This document shows positions 1 to 6,889 of a stretch of DNA of 64,000 nucleotides, in pieces. Position 1 is the first letter of the stretch. Each line of letters opens with the position of its first letter. A program made the translations under genes and the position numbers. The DNA comes from Burkholderia aenigmatica (lineage in GTDB: Bacteria > Pseudomonadota > Gammaproteobacteria > Burkholderiales > Burkholderiaceae): assembly GCF_902499175.1 (NCBI RefSeq), contig NZ_CABVQC010000002.1, positions 186,001 through 250,000 on the forward strand, given 5' to 3'. The notes below the pieces were generated by a model. It was not told where the DNA came from. It worked only from the letters and a program-made list of their open reading frames with translations, and did not search any database.

Positions 1-19
1 TCTCACCGGTGCGGCAATG

Positions 20-54
20 AAAAAGCCCGCATCGACCATGTTGTCGATGCGGGC
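20..54 (-). terminator. Intrinsic terminator, probably the ancestral ybiT terminator
   Basis: A perfect 12-bp stem (25-36 with 43-54) with a 6-nt loop is followed, on the minus strand, by a run of five T. It lies 88 bp downstream of the left copy of the ybiT 3' end, so it probably served the ybiT transcript before the island separated gene and terminator. That history is inference. Confidence 0.8.
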
Positions 55-141
55 CCAATGCGTTTCTGGCAGCTTCGTTCTATGCGGCCCGGCTTCGTCC
101 TACTGCCTGGCCGTGACGCATGAGCGGAAGCGTCAGGACAA

Positions 142-258
142 TTACTCCTGCCCCTGACTCGTCAGGAATTCCTCGTAATTGCCACCAAAGTCGAACAACG
201 TGCCGTCCGTACGCACTTCGATGATCCGGTTCGCCAGCCCGCTCACGAATTCACGGTC
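142..258 (-). pseudogene. Orphan 3' end of ybiT (left junction copy)
   Basis: These 39 codons encode the last 38 residues and stop of the ABC-F protein whose full gene starts at 6733, beginning at the Asp-Arg-Glu-Phe that follows the second H-loop. Upstream the frame runs open into island sequence as far as a Met codon at 435, giving a 97-codon chimeric frame with no recognisable N-terminal domain. It is best read as the severed native 3' end, not a working gene. Confidence 0.85.
142..258. repeat. Left 117-bp direct repeat (att-like)
   Basis: It matches 5141-5257 in the same orientation with three differences: 198 (a against g), 205 (g against a) and 244 (c against g). All three are synonymous in the ybiT reading frame (two third positions and one Leu first position). 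Similarity stops abruptly at both ends. The longest identical block is the 56 bp at 142-197, which includes the stop codon and is a reasonable place for the crossover. Confidence 0.9.
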
Positions 259-506
259 ACAGAAACCTCGTTCAGGGTCAAAATCAATCACTTGAAGAGC
301 ATGAATGGCTGCAATCGCCCTACGCGGGACAAAATGGCTCGTCAAAATTAGCCGAAAAGGGCCAGCCAGCCTGTCCACGACCATGAGCGGGCAACTGGAG
401 ACCAACCAACGGCTGTCATCTTTCATGTGCACCAATTCGAAAGTCCATGCCCTTGTGTGGCACGAGACAGGTATGCTTCGTTCCTATTCCATCGAATCCG
501 AATTAC

Positions 507-1205
507 ATGAATACAGCATCTGAACCGGCTCACGATGCAGGCTCCGTAATCCACTTCCGCGAAGATGAAGCAAACTATCTTGGTTGGCTTGCAAGCAATC
601 CTAGCGGCTTCGTCCTGAACGTCCGAACTCCACCCGAAAAGAAAAGATTGATGCTCCACCGGGCCACTTGCACGGACATCAATCGAGCCTCATCTAGTGA
701 CGGGCCCGCTCCATTCACGGGCGGACTATATTCGAAGGTCTGTTCTCGCGACCCCAAGCAAATTGCAGAATGGGCGCGAGACCATGTGAGTGGAGTGGCC
801 GGCTACACGCACCTCTGCAAGCGCTGCAAGCCACAGGCCCCAGTGTACCCGCTGGATGAGGTACTGGAGAGACAGCAACATTTGCTGTCCGATACGGAAA
901 AGTCTCTGCGGGACACCGAGGCGGCACGAAGAGAGCGCCTAAAGAAAGCCAGCAAAAGGGCTAAGGTACGCTACGTTATGACGCGGGTATTCGAGCGGAA
1001 TCCTGATGTGATTGCCGAGGCGTTGCACCTCGCGCGTGGTATTTGCCAAGGGTGCGGGAATCCGGCCCCGTTCGAGAGGAAAGCGACTGGGCGTCCCTAT
1101 CTTGAAGTCCATCACGTTGTGCCGCTGGCGGAAGGCGGGGATGACACTGTTTCAAATGCCATCGCTCTCTGTCCCAACTGCCACCGAAAGCGGCATTACG
1201 GTTAG
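507..1205 (+). CDS. HNH endonuclease (McrA-like), island gene
   Basis: This is a predicted 232-residue HNH nuclease. The C-terminal third has the full zinc-bound fold: Cys180-x-x-Cys183, the His202-His203 pair in LEVHHVVPLAEGGD, the Asn of VSNAIALC, and a closing Cys-x-x-Cys-His. The N-terminal part (about residues 15-110) resembles the region preceding HNH in many McrA-type proteins but was not identified further. Residues 120-160 are charged and probably helical. ATG 507 was chosen because the open frame upstream (Met at 447) is unlike protein; no strong ribosome site precedes either start. The gene meets the recombinase tail-to-tail with a 4-bp overlap. Target and modification dependence cannot be read from sequence. 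Confidence 0.8.
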   Translation: MNTASEPAHDAGSVIHFREDEANYLGWLASNPSGFVLNVRTPPEKKRLMLHRATCTDINRASSSDGPAPFTGGLYSKVCSRDPKQIAEWARDHVSGVAGYTHLCKRCKPQAPVYPLDEVLERQQHLLSDTEKSLRDTEAARRERLKKASKRAKVRYVMTRVFERNPDVIAEALHLARGICQGCGNPAPFERKATGRPYLEVHHVVPLAEGGDDTVSNAIALCPNCHRKRHYG

Positions 1206-1795
1206 GTTGTGGCCTGGCCGACTGTATCGGCCGCCTCCTGTCTGAGGTATTGATAAAGCGTCTCACGGCTAATCCCCAGGTCCCGCGCGATGGCAGCCTT
1301 AGTTTCCCCGCTCGCTGCCCGCTGGCGCAGCGCAGAGACCTGCTCAGGGCTGAGCGATGGCTTACGGCCCTTGTACACCCTGTTAGCCTTGGCAACGGCG
1401 ATACCCTCGCGCTGACGCTCGCGGATCAATGACCGCTCGAACTGAGCAAACGCGGCCAGCATGGTCATCATGAGTTCCTGCTGAGGGTTCCGCTTGTCCG
1501 CTGAGAAGGTCATAGCGTCCTTCACGAACTGGACCGTAACGCCCCGCTCGGTGAGCTCACGAACCATCCTCAGCAAATCCTCAGTGTTGCGCGCTAGGCG
1601 GTCCATGCTGTGCACCATCAGAGTATCGCCATCGCGCAAGCAGTCCAGTACAGCTTGGAGCTGGGGGCGCTCGGTATCCTTCCCGCTCGCCTTGTCCGTG
1701 AATACCTTGTCCAGGTCCACGCCCTCAAGCTGGCGCTCCGTGCTCTGGTCTACCGTACTGACGCGGATATAACCGATGTACTTGCCCTTGCTCAT
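1202..1795 (-). CDS. Serine recombinase, resolvase/invertase (Pin/Hin) family
   Basis: This 197-residue protein has the small serine recombinase layout. The catalytic domain holds Ser13 in YIGYIRVST and the later active-site segment MDRLARN. A long helix follows, and a C-terminal helix-turn-helix covers about residues 158-192 (SPEQVSALRQRAASGETK to SRETLYQYLR). ATG 1795 begins the conserved domain; an upstream in-frame ATG at 1834 adds 13 unconserved residues. Proteins of this size normally invert or resolve DNA at short sites. Here it is the island's only recombinase, so it may move the island or may only act on a local site. Confidence 0.9.
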   Translation of the reverse strand: MSKGKYIGYIRVSTVDQSTERQLEGVDLDKVFTDKASGKDTERPQLQAVLDCLRDGDTLMVHSMDRLARNTEDLLRMVRELTERGVTVQFVKDAMTFSADKRNPQQELMMTMLAAFAQFERSLIRERQREGIAVAKANRVYKGRKPSLSPEQVSALRQRAASGETKAAIARDLGISRETLYQYLRQEAADTVGQATT

Positions 1796-1817
1796 GACTC
1801 TTCCCCGTGGCCAATGT

Positions 1818-1843
1818 GTCAGGCTGGAGTCCATGACCCTGAC
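1818..1843. promoter_or_regulatory. Inverted repeat upstream of the recombinase gene
   Basis: GTCAGG (1818-1823) and CCTGAC (1838-1843) form an inverted repeat with a 14-nt spacer, 23 bp upstream of the recombinase ATG. Further CTGAC/GTCA words occur to about 1915. The position suits a recombinase-binding or autoregulatory site, but the repeat is short. Confidence 0.35.
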
Positions 1844-1998
1844 TGGGATATGTCAATAAATAAAGAAAACCACCCTATTCTGACGGACCGTAATTGACCA
1901 TCTGACAGTCAACCTGGGGGTACCCAAAAGTGACATATGGCGTTCTTGGTGGCCCCTCTTGCACAATGACAGCGAGACCAACAGACCCCGGTTAGGAC

Positions 1999-2706
1999 AT
2001 GGCAACGATAAAAGAGAATGGGCAGCTAATCGCAAATTGCCCCGCGTGTGGTGGGGCGCTGTCATCGTATTTGACGGGTGATAACCGCATGGGCGAGTAC
2101 GGGCAAATTTACCGCCCTGTCGATGACTACAGCTCTCAGGTGTACCGGCTGGTTAGATGCTCCAACTGCGGCTCAGGCGCATTGGCCACCTTCCTGTCTC
2201 ATCAGAACGAACCCGCTATGGAGTTGTTGGATTTTTATCCCGAAGCCGACGAAATGCAGCAGCCCCTACCCAAAGATGTCCCTGAGGGGATTGCGCGGGA
2301 GTTTCGTGAGGGTGAATCCTGCGCGAACGCTGGGTGCTACCGCGCCGCAGCCGCTATGTTTCGCTCGGTCCTAGATAAAGCCCTTCGCGCCAGTGGCTAC
2401 AAGATCAAGAAAGGCACCCCGCTGGACCAGCAAATAGACCTAGCTGCGGCTGACGGCGTGATTACCGCTGCGCGGAAGAAGCGCGCGCATGAAGAAATTC
2501 GAACCCTGGGGAACTATGTCCTACATGAGCCTTGGCGCGTGGTCTCCCAAAATGAAGTGAACACTGCCAGAGAATACGCGGCTCGGCTGCTGCATGACCT
2601 ATACGATGATCGGGAGACAGTCTTGTCCGTGCTCAAGGAGAAGGGGCGCATCCCTGAAGAGACGATACCCGATATTGACAGCGACGACGAAGAGGCCCCA
2701 GCCTAA
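1999..2706 (+). CDS. Zinc-ribbon DUF4145 domain protein, island gene
   Basis: The product has 235 residues. An N-terminal zinc ribbon (Cys14-x-x-Cys17 and Cys54-x-x-Cys57) is followed by an alpha-helical region (about residues 90-195) with the features of DUF4145: the cysteine/alanine-rich helix of NAGCYRAAAAMFRSVLDKAL and the HEEIRTLGNYVLHEP segment. The tail is acidic. DUF4145 proteins occur alone and fused or linked to restriction and other defence genes, but their activity is not established. It lies upstream of the ATPase-HNH pair in the same orientation with a 213-bp gap, so it may be an accessory factor or a separate cargo gene. Confidence 0.75.
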   Translation: MATIKENGQLIANCPACGGALSSYLTGDNRMGEYGQIYRPVDDYSSQVYRLVRCSNCGSGALATFLSHQNEPAMELLDFYPEADEMQQPLPKDVPEGIAREFREGESCANAGCYRAAAAMFRSVLDKALRASGYKIKKGTPLDQQIDLAAADGVITAARKKRAHEEIRTLGNYVLHEPWRVVSQNEVNTAREYAARLLHDLYDDRETVLSVLKEKGRIPEETIPDIDSDDEEAPA

Positions 2707-2723
2707 TGAGATGCGCGCCCCCA

Positions 2724-2752
2724 CATCAGGGTATCGCGCGGGTTACCTGATG
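2724..2752 (+). other. Hairpin in the 213-bp gap before the ATPase gene
   Basis: A 7-bp stem (CATCAGG 2724-2730 with CCTGATG 2746-2752) sits 18 bp after the DUF4145 stop, with a GC-rich 15-nt loop and flanking GCGCG/CGCGC. No T run follows. It could weakly end the DUF4145 transcript or be an RNA element. The rest of the gap to 2919 turns AT-rich and shows no gene. Confidence 0.35.
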
Positions 2753-2919
2753 CGCGCCAGAGCGGCTGCGCGTGGGAACAGAGGGGATACCGGGGGGAGA
2801 ATTTCGCAGCGGGGCTTTATCAAATGCCCTCTTAGAAATTTTCCACCAACTTTTTCTGCCACACGTGTGTATCGTTCCAGACAGAGGGGCGAAACCCATC
2901 ATAGATTCGTGGAGATTAA

Positions 2920-4116
2920 ATGCACATCGAACACATTAGCATCAAGAACGTAGGCGCAATAGGAAATCTTGAACTCAGCCTAAATTCACACATGAATTTA
3001 ATCTGCGGACCGAATGGCATTGGGAAAAGTACCGTTCTGGATAGCATCGGTCAATTATTTTCGTACGCCCCGAACGCTCGCCTACAAACCAGATACAATT
3101 GCAGCAAAAGTATAATTAATGCCTCCATAAATCTCGACGGTACAACTAGTCAATTTTCATCCCACTTCTCCGCGCACATTCCTGAAGACAATCAAGGAAT
3201 AAACGGAGGCGCGCGAGAACACTCAAACAATTTAATTGTTCTAAAAACCCACCGGACCTTCACCTATCAAAACCTGAACGCAATAACCCGAGATCCAACG
3301 CGCCACACAGCGGAATATTGGAATACCGTCCAAAATGGAATTTCAACAAATGAAACAAAAGGATGGTTCGTTAATCGCATAGTATTCGAACCACACCCCA
3401 ACTCCCTAAAAGAATCACAAAGAGAAAATCTATCTCTCGCGAAATCCGTCTTCTCCATATTAAACAAAGAATTTAAATTCAGCCACATAAACGCTTCCAC
3501 CCACGACATAATACTCGACACGCCAGACGGCAATGTTTATTACGAATATCTTTCATCCGGATTCAAATCCAGCCTCTCAATTCTACTTGGAATTCTTCGA
3601 GAAATTGAGTTCCGCTTCCAGAGCGAACAGACCACCGCAAAAGAATTTGATGGAATCGTATTAATTGATGAACTCGAACTTCATCTGCATCCAGAATGGC
3701 AATCAAAGATAGTAGAAGCCCTTAAAGCGATGTTTCCATGTGCACAGTTTGTATGCACTACACATAGTCCACATATAATCCAAGCGGCAGAACCAAGCGA
3801 GGTAATCGCTTTAACGCGTGACGGTTCGGGTACCGTGGTTCAGAAATCCATTCCTTCATCTAAATACGGGTTCCGTGGCTGGACCGTCGAAGAGGTGCTG
3901 GAAGACGTGATGGGAATGGAAGACCTTCGTACCGCCACTCTCCGCCGAATGTTAGACTCATTCGGAAAAGCCATAGATGACGATGACTCGCATGCGGCAA
4001 AGCGGATATACGACGAATTAACAAGCGCCCTTCATCCGGCCAGCCATCTCAGAAAAATATTGAGTTTGCAGCTTGCGAGTGTGGAAGAAATCGAAGAAGG
4101 AAACAATAAAAAGTGA
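2920..4116 (+). CDS. Septu-like AAA/ABC-type ATPase (PtuA-like)
   Basis: This 398-residue protein is a compact SMC/OLD-style ATPase. It has Walker A GPNGIGKST at residues 30-38, an LSSG signature at 211-214, Walker B ending in Asp250-Glu251 within VLIDELELHLHP, and an H-loop with His282 in CTTHSPHII. No TOPRIM or other nuclease domain follows, so any nuclease activity should come from the HNH protein encoded next. The gene overlaps that gene by 4 bp (GTGA), implying translational coupling. The ATPase-plus-HNH arrangement is that of Septu (PtuA-PtuB), in which the complex degrades nucleic acid on phage infection. That role is inferred from family and layout. The sequence is AT-richer than the flanking chromosome. 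Confidence 0.82.
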   Translation: MHIEHISIKNVGAIGNLELSLNSHMNLICGPNGIGKSTVLDSIGQLFSYAPNARLQTRYNCSKSIINASINLDGTTSQFSSHFSAHIPEDNQGINGGAREHSNNLIVLKTHRTFTYQNLNAITRDPTRHTAEYWNTVQNGISTNETKGWFVNRIVFEPHPNSLKESQRENLSLAKSVFSILNKEFKFSHINASTHDIILDTPDGNVYYEYLSSGFKSSLSILLGILREIEFRFQSEQTTAKEFDGIVLIDELELHLHPEWQSKIVEALKAMFPCAQFVCTTHSPHIIQAAEPSEVIALTRDGSGTVVQKSIPSSKYGFRGWTVEEVLEDVMGMEDLRTATLRRMLDSFGKAIDDDDSHAAKRIYDELTSALHPASHLRKILSLQLASVEEIEEGNNKK

Positions 4117-4847
4117 TTAAACTACATCGACACTTTCATCCTATGTGTCTACAGCCGACTGAGGCCGCTGCCCTAACAGCTCGATATAAGGCAACTGAGG
4201 AAAGCGTTTGGAACTTCGATGAACTTAAAGACGCCCTCCTTACACTAAGCCACCGAAAATGTGCGTACTGTGAGTGCGAACTACAGACGGAAGCCACATA
4301 CATGGAGGTAGAGCATTTCATCGCAAAATCTTTGGATGCCGACCTTGTAGTCGATTGGAACAATCTACTGCCGTCCTGCAAACGATGCAACGGAAGAAAA
4401 TCTGATCACGACGTCAGAAGCGAACCAATTGTCAACCCTTTCCACGACAATCCCGCCGATCACCTGACACTAAAGTGGTTTAGAGTAGTTAAAAAAAATG
4501 CCAAAGGTCAAACCACTATCGACGTTATTGATTTGAATGACGTAGAACGACTTGTGAACAAGCGCTTCGAAATTGGAAACCAACTTGCCGAATCCATTGA
4601 CTCCGCCCTGCACCGTGCGGAAGAGTATCAGCAAGCCACGAGCGTTCGCCGTCGAAATAAATTGTTAGGCCAGGTCCGACGTATCCTTCTTGAATGTCAA
4701 CCCAGCGCCTCTTATGCTGCTACGGCAGCCACCGTACTTCACAGCTCGGATTCATACAGGGACCTGAAAGCCATCTTACAAGCCTGCGATGTTTGGAATG
4801 AAGAATTGCAAATCCTGCACGACCTCTCCAGCACAATTGTGCTGTAA
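4113..4847 (+). CDS. Septu-like HNH endonuclease (PtuB-like)
   Basis: The product has 244 residues. It starts at GTG 4113, inside the stop of the ATPase gene. The nuclease core lies at residues 50-96: Cys50-x-x-Cys53, the Glu67-His68 pair in MEVEHFIAKS, the Asn pair of DWNNLLPSC, then Cys89-x-x-Cys92-Asn93 and Lys96. This CAYCE to CKRCN spacing is typical of PtuB proteins, including those linked to retron Ec78. The C-terminal half (about 120-244) is helical and probably binds the ATPase. It is the likely effector of the pair. No reverse transcriptase lies nearby, so this is a stand-alone Septu-type pair and not a retron. Confidence 0.83.
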   Translation: MIKLHRHFHPMCLQPTEAAALTARYKATEESVWNFDELKDALLTLSHRKCAYCECELQTEATYMEVEHFIAKSLDADLVVDWNNLLPSCKRCNGRKSDHDVRSEPIVNPFHDNPADHLTLKWFRVVKKNAKGQTTIDVIDLNDVERLVNKRFEIGNQLAESIDSALHRAEEYQQATSVRRRNKLLGQVRRILLECQPSASYAATAATVLHSSDSYRDLKAILQACDVWNEELQILHDLSSTIVL

Positions 4848-4962
4848 ATGCCGTGATCTTTGCCGCTCCTGAAGCCCTCACCGCAGCGGACCTACTTGAC
4901 AAGGCCGCGTTCCGAGAATAAGGAATTGCCGCCAAGCTAGAGCCCCGAGACTAAGAAAGAAG

Positions 4963-4997
4963 AAGGCCCGCACTGACTAACTGCCGGTGCGGGCCTT
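4963..4997. terminator. Probable bidirectional terminator inside the island's right end
   Basis: An 11-bp stem (4963-4973 with 4987-4997) with a 13-nt loop lies 115 bp after the PtuB-like gene. On the plus strand only a short T run follows; on the minus strand a T/C-rich tract follows. It could end both the nuclease operon and the ybiT transcript, which has lost its own terminator to the left of the island. Confidence 0.6.
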
Positions 4998-5068
4998 TGA
5001 CGTTCCGGCTGCCCTACTTTACGCGCTCAACTCAGAACCTTGAACAGATCTTCACGCCAGCCTTCAAC

Positions 5069-5129
5069 TGTCCCAACGGGACAATTCCGTGGGACAATCC
5101 GGGACACATGAACGGTGGTCTTGGGACAA
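5069..5129. repeat. Cluster of GGGACA repeats next to the right junction
   Basis: GGGACA words occur at 5078, 5091, 5101 and 5123 on the plus strand, and once inverted (TGTCCC at 5069-5074). Three of the four forward copies continue as GGGACAA. The cluster ends 12 bp before the ybiT repeat. A further GGGACAA lies at 326-332 inside the left end. Short iterated words flanking a core repeat resemble recombinase arm sites, but the binding protein is unknown. Confidence 0.5.
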
Positions 5130-5140
5130 AGCAGTAGTTT

Positions 5141-5257
5141 TTACTCCTGCCCCTGACTCGTCAGGAATTCCTCGTAATTGCCACCAAAGTCGAACAGCGT
5201 GCCATCCGTACGCACTTCGATGATCCGGTTCGCCAGCCCGCTGACGAATTCACGGTC
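5141..5257. repeat. Right 117-bp direct repeat (att-like), functional 3' end of ybiT
   Basis: This is the partner of 142-258 and supplies the last 38 codons and stop of the intact ybiT gene. Part of it, from the crossover to the stop, should derive from the incoming element. Because the three differences from the left copy are all synonymous, the rebuilt protein end is unchanged. Confidence 0.9.
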
Positions 5258-6733
5258 GTGCGACACGAAAATCAGCGTGCCTTCGAACTGCTCGAGCGCG
5301 ATCTGCAACGACTCGATTGATTCCATGTCCATGTGGTTGGTCGGCTCGTCCATCAGCAGCACGTTGTGGCGGCCGAGCATCAGCTTGCCCCAGATCATGC
5401 GACCCTTCTCGCCGCCCGACAGCACCTTCACCGACTTCCTGATGTCGTCCGACGAGAACAGCAGGCGGCCCAGCGTGCCGCGCACCATCGTTTCGTCGTC
5501 GCCGTCCTTGCGGTACTGGTCGATCCAGTCCATCAGCGTGATGTCGTTCGGGAACTCCTCGTACGTGTCCTGCGGCATGTAGCCGACATTCGCGTTCTCG
5601 GACCACTTCACCGTGCCGTGCTCGAGCGCGAGCGCGCCGAGCAGCGAACGCAGCAGCGTCGTCTTGCCCGCGCCGTTCTCGCCGATGATCGCGATGCGCT
5701 CACCCGGCTGCACCGACAGGTTGAAGTTCTGGAAGATCGTGCGCTCGTACTTCTTCGTGATGTCTTCCGCCACCACCGCGACGTTGTGCAGCTTCTTCTC
5801 GAACTCGAAACGGATGAACGGGTTCTGGCGCGACGACGGCTTGAATTCCTCGATCTTGATCTTGTCGATCTGCTTCGCGCGGCTGGTCGCCTGGCGGGCC
5901 TTCGACTTGTTCGCCGAGAAGCGGCGCACGAAGTCCTGCAGTTCGGCCACGCGCTCCTTCGCACGCGTGTTCGCCGCGGCCTGACGTTCGCGCGCCTGTG
6001 CCGATGCGAGCATGTAGTCGTCGTAGTTGCCCGGCCAGACTTTCAGCGTGCCGAAGTCCATGTCGGCCATGTGCGTACACACCGCGTTCAGGAAGTGACG
6101 ATCGTGCGAGATGATGATCATCGTCGAGTTGTACTCGTTGAGCGTGTGCTCGAGCCAACGGATCGAGTTGATGTCGAGGTTGTTGGTCGGTTCGTCGAGC
6201 AGCAGCACGTCCGGCTTCGAGAACAGCGCCTGTGCGAGCAGCACGCGCAGCTTCCAGCCCGGCGCGACGTCGGCCATCGTGCCGGTGTGGAACTTCTCCT
6301 CGATGCCGATGCCGAGCAGCAGCGCGCCCGCGCGCGCCTCGGCGTCGTAGCCGCCGTATTCGGCGAACTTGCCTTCGAGCTCGGCGGCGTGCATGTAGTC
6401 GTCGTCGGTGGCTTCCGGGTTCGCGTAGATCGCGTCACGCTCGGTCATGGCAGCCCACATCTCGGTGTGGCCCATCATCACGACGTCGAGCACGCGCACG
6501 TCTTCGTACGCGAACTGATCCTGGCGCAGCTTGCCGAGACGCACGTTCGGCTCCAGCGCGACGTTGCCGCCGCTCGACTCGAGGTCGCCGCCGAGGATCT
6601 TCATGAACGTCGACTTGCCGCAGCCATTCGCGCCGATCAGACCATAGCGGTTGCCCTCGCCGAATTTGACCGAGATATTCTCGAACAAGGGCTTCGGCCC
6701 GAATTGCATCGTGATGTTGGCAGTAGAAAGCAC
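5141..6733 (-). CDS. ybiT: ABC-F family ATPase YbiT
   Basis: This 530-residue soluble ABC-F protein has two ATP-binding cassettes and no membrane segments; ABC-F proteins act on ribosomes. Cassette one has GANGCGKST (34-42) and [11 protein letters not shown]. Cassette two has [18 protein letters not shown] and [11 protein letters not shown]. The GTG at 6733 was chosen because from there the protein matches YbiT ([20 protein letters not shown]) and has the same length as the E. coli protein; the frame upstream is unconserved. The last 117 bp are the island's right repeat, so the 3' end of this gene is hybrid but intact. Confidence 0.93.
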   Translation of the reverse strand: MLSTANITMQFGPKPLFENISVKFGEGNRYGLIGANGCGKSTFMKILGGDLESSGGNVALEPNVRLGKLRQDQFAYEDVRVLDVVMMGHTEMWAAMTERDAIYANPEATDDDYMHAAELEGKFAEYGGYDAEARAGALLLGIGIEEKFHTGTMADVAPGWKLRVLLAQALFSKPDVLLLDEPTNNLDINSIRWLEHTLNEYNSTMIIISHDRHFLNAVCTHMADMDFGTLKVWPGNYDDYMLASAQARERQAAANTRAKERVAELQDFVRRFSANKSKARQATSRAKQIDKIKIEEFKPSSRQNPFIRFEFEKKLHNVAVVAEDITKKYERTIFQNFNLSVQPGERIAIIGENGAGKTTLLRSLLGALALEHGTVKWSENANVGYMPQDTYEEFPNDITLMDWIDQYRKDGDDETMVRGTLGRLLFSSDDIRKSVKVLSGGEKGRMIWGKLMLGRHNVLLMDEPTNHMDMESIESLQIALEQFEGTLIFVSHDREFVSGLANRIIEVRTDGTLFDFGGNYEEFLTSQGQE

Positions 6734-6889
6734 GGCAGGTCCCGTTAAGAGAGAAATCGACGGAAAACCGTGTATTTTAGCAGGTGTCGGAGAAACTGCC
6801 GACCGCACCCGTTCCGGCCCCGCCAATTCACCCGCTGTGCGGGGCGACCGGCCACGCCTGAGCGCCCCGCCAGTCGCCGCACTGCCCCC

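Larger units (their letters stand above)
142..5257. mobile_element. 5-kb genomic island inserted at the 3' end of ybiT, carrying a Septu-like defence pair
   Basis: The element is delimited by 117-bp direct repeats (142-258 and 5141-5257, exactly 4999 bp apart), each the end of the ybiT coding sequence. It encodes an HNH nuclease, a small serine recombinase, a DUF4145 protein and an AAA ATPase-HNH pair. All five are unlike the housekeeping flanks, and the segment around 2900-4840 is visibly richer in A and T. Duplicating a gene's 3' end while leaving the full gene intact is the usual mark of site-specific integration that rebuilds its target. The recombinase at 1202-1795 is the only mobility enzyme seen, and whether it made this insertion is unknown. 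Confidence 0.88.

Noticed and set aside
142..258. tRNA or tmRNA attachment site at the island edge
   Set aside because: The repeat is fully explained as ybiT coding sequence and no cloverleaf-like sequence is present at either end.
2707..4847. Retron (Ec78-like) reading of the ATPase-HNH pair
   Set aside because: No reverse transcriptase gene is present and the upstream gap has no msr/msd-like inverted ends; a stand-alone Septu-type pair fits better.
5333..6748. Long plus-strand open frame opposite ybiT
   Set aside because: Arg/His/Leu-rich translation with no domain; it is the antisense of a well-supported gene in high-GC DNA.
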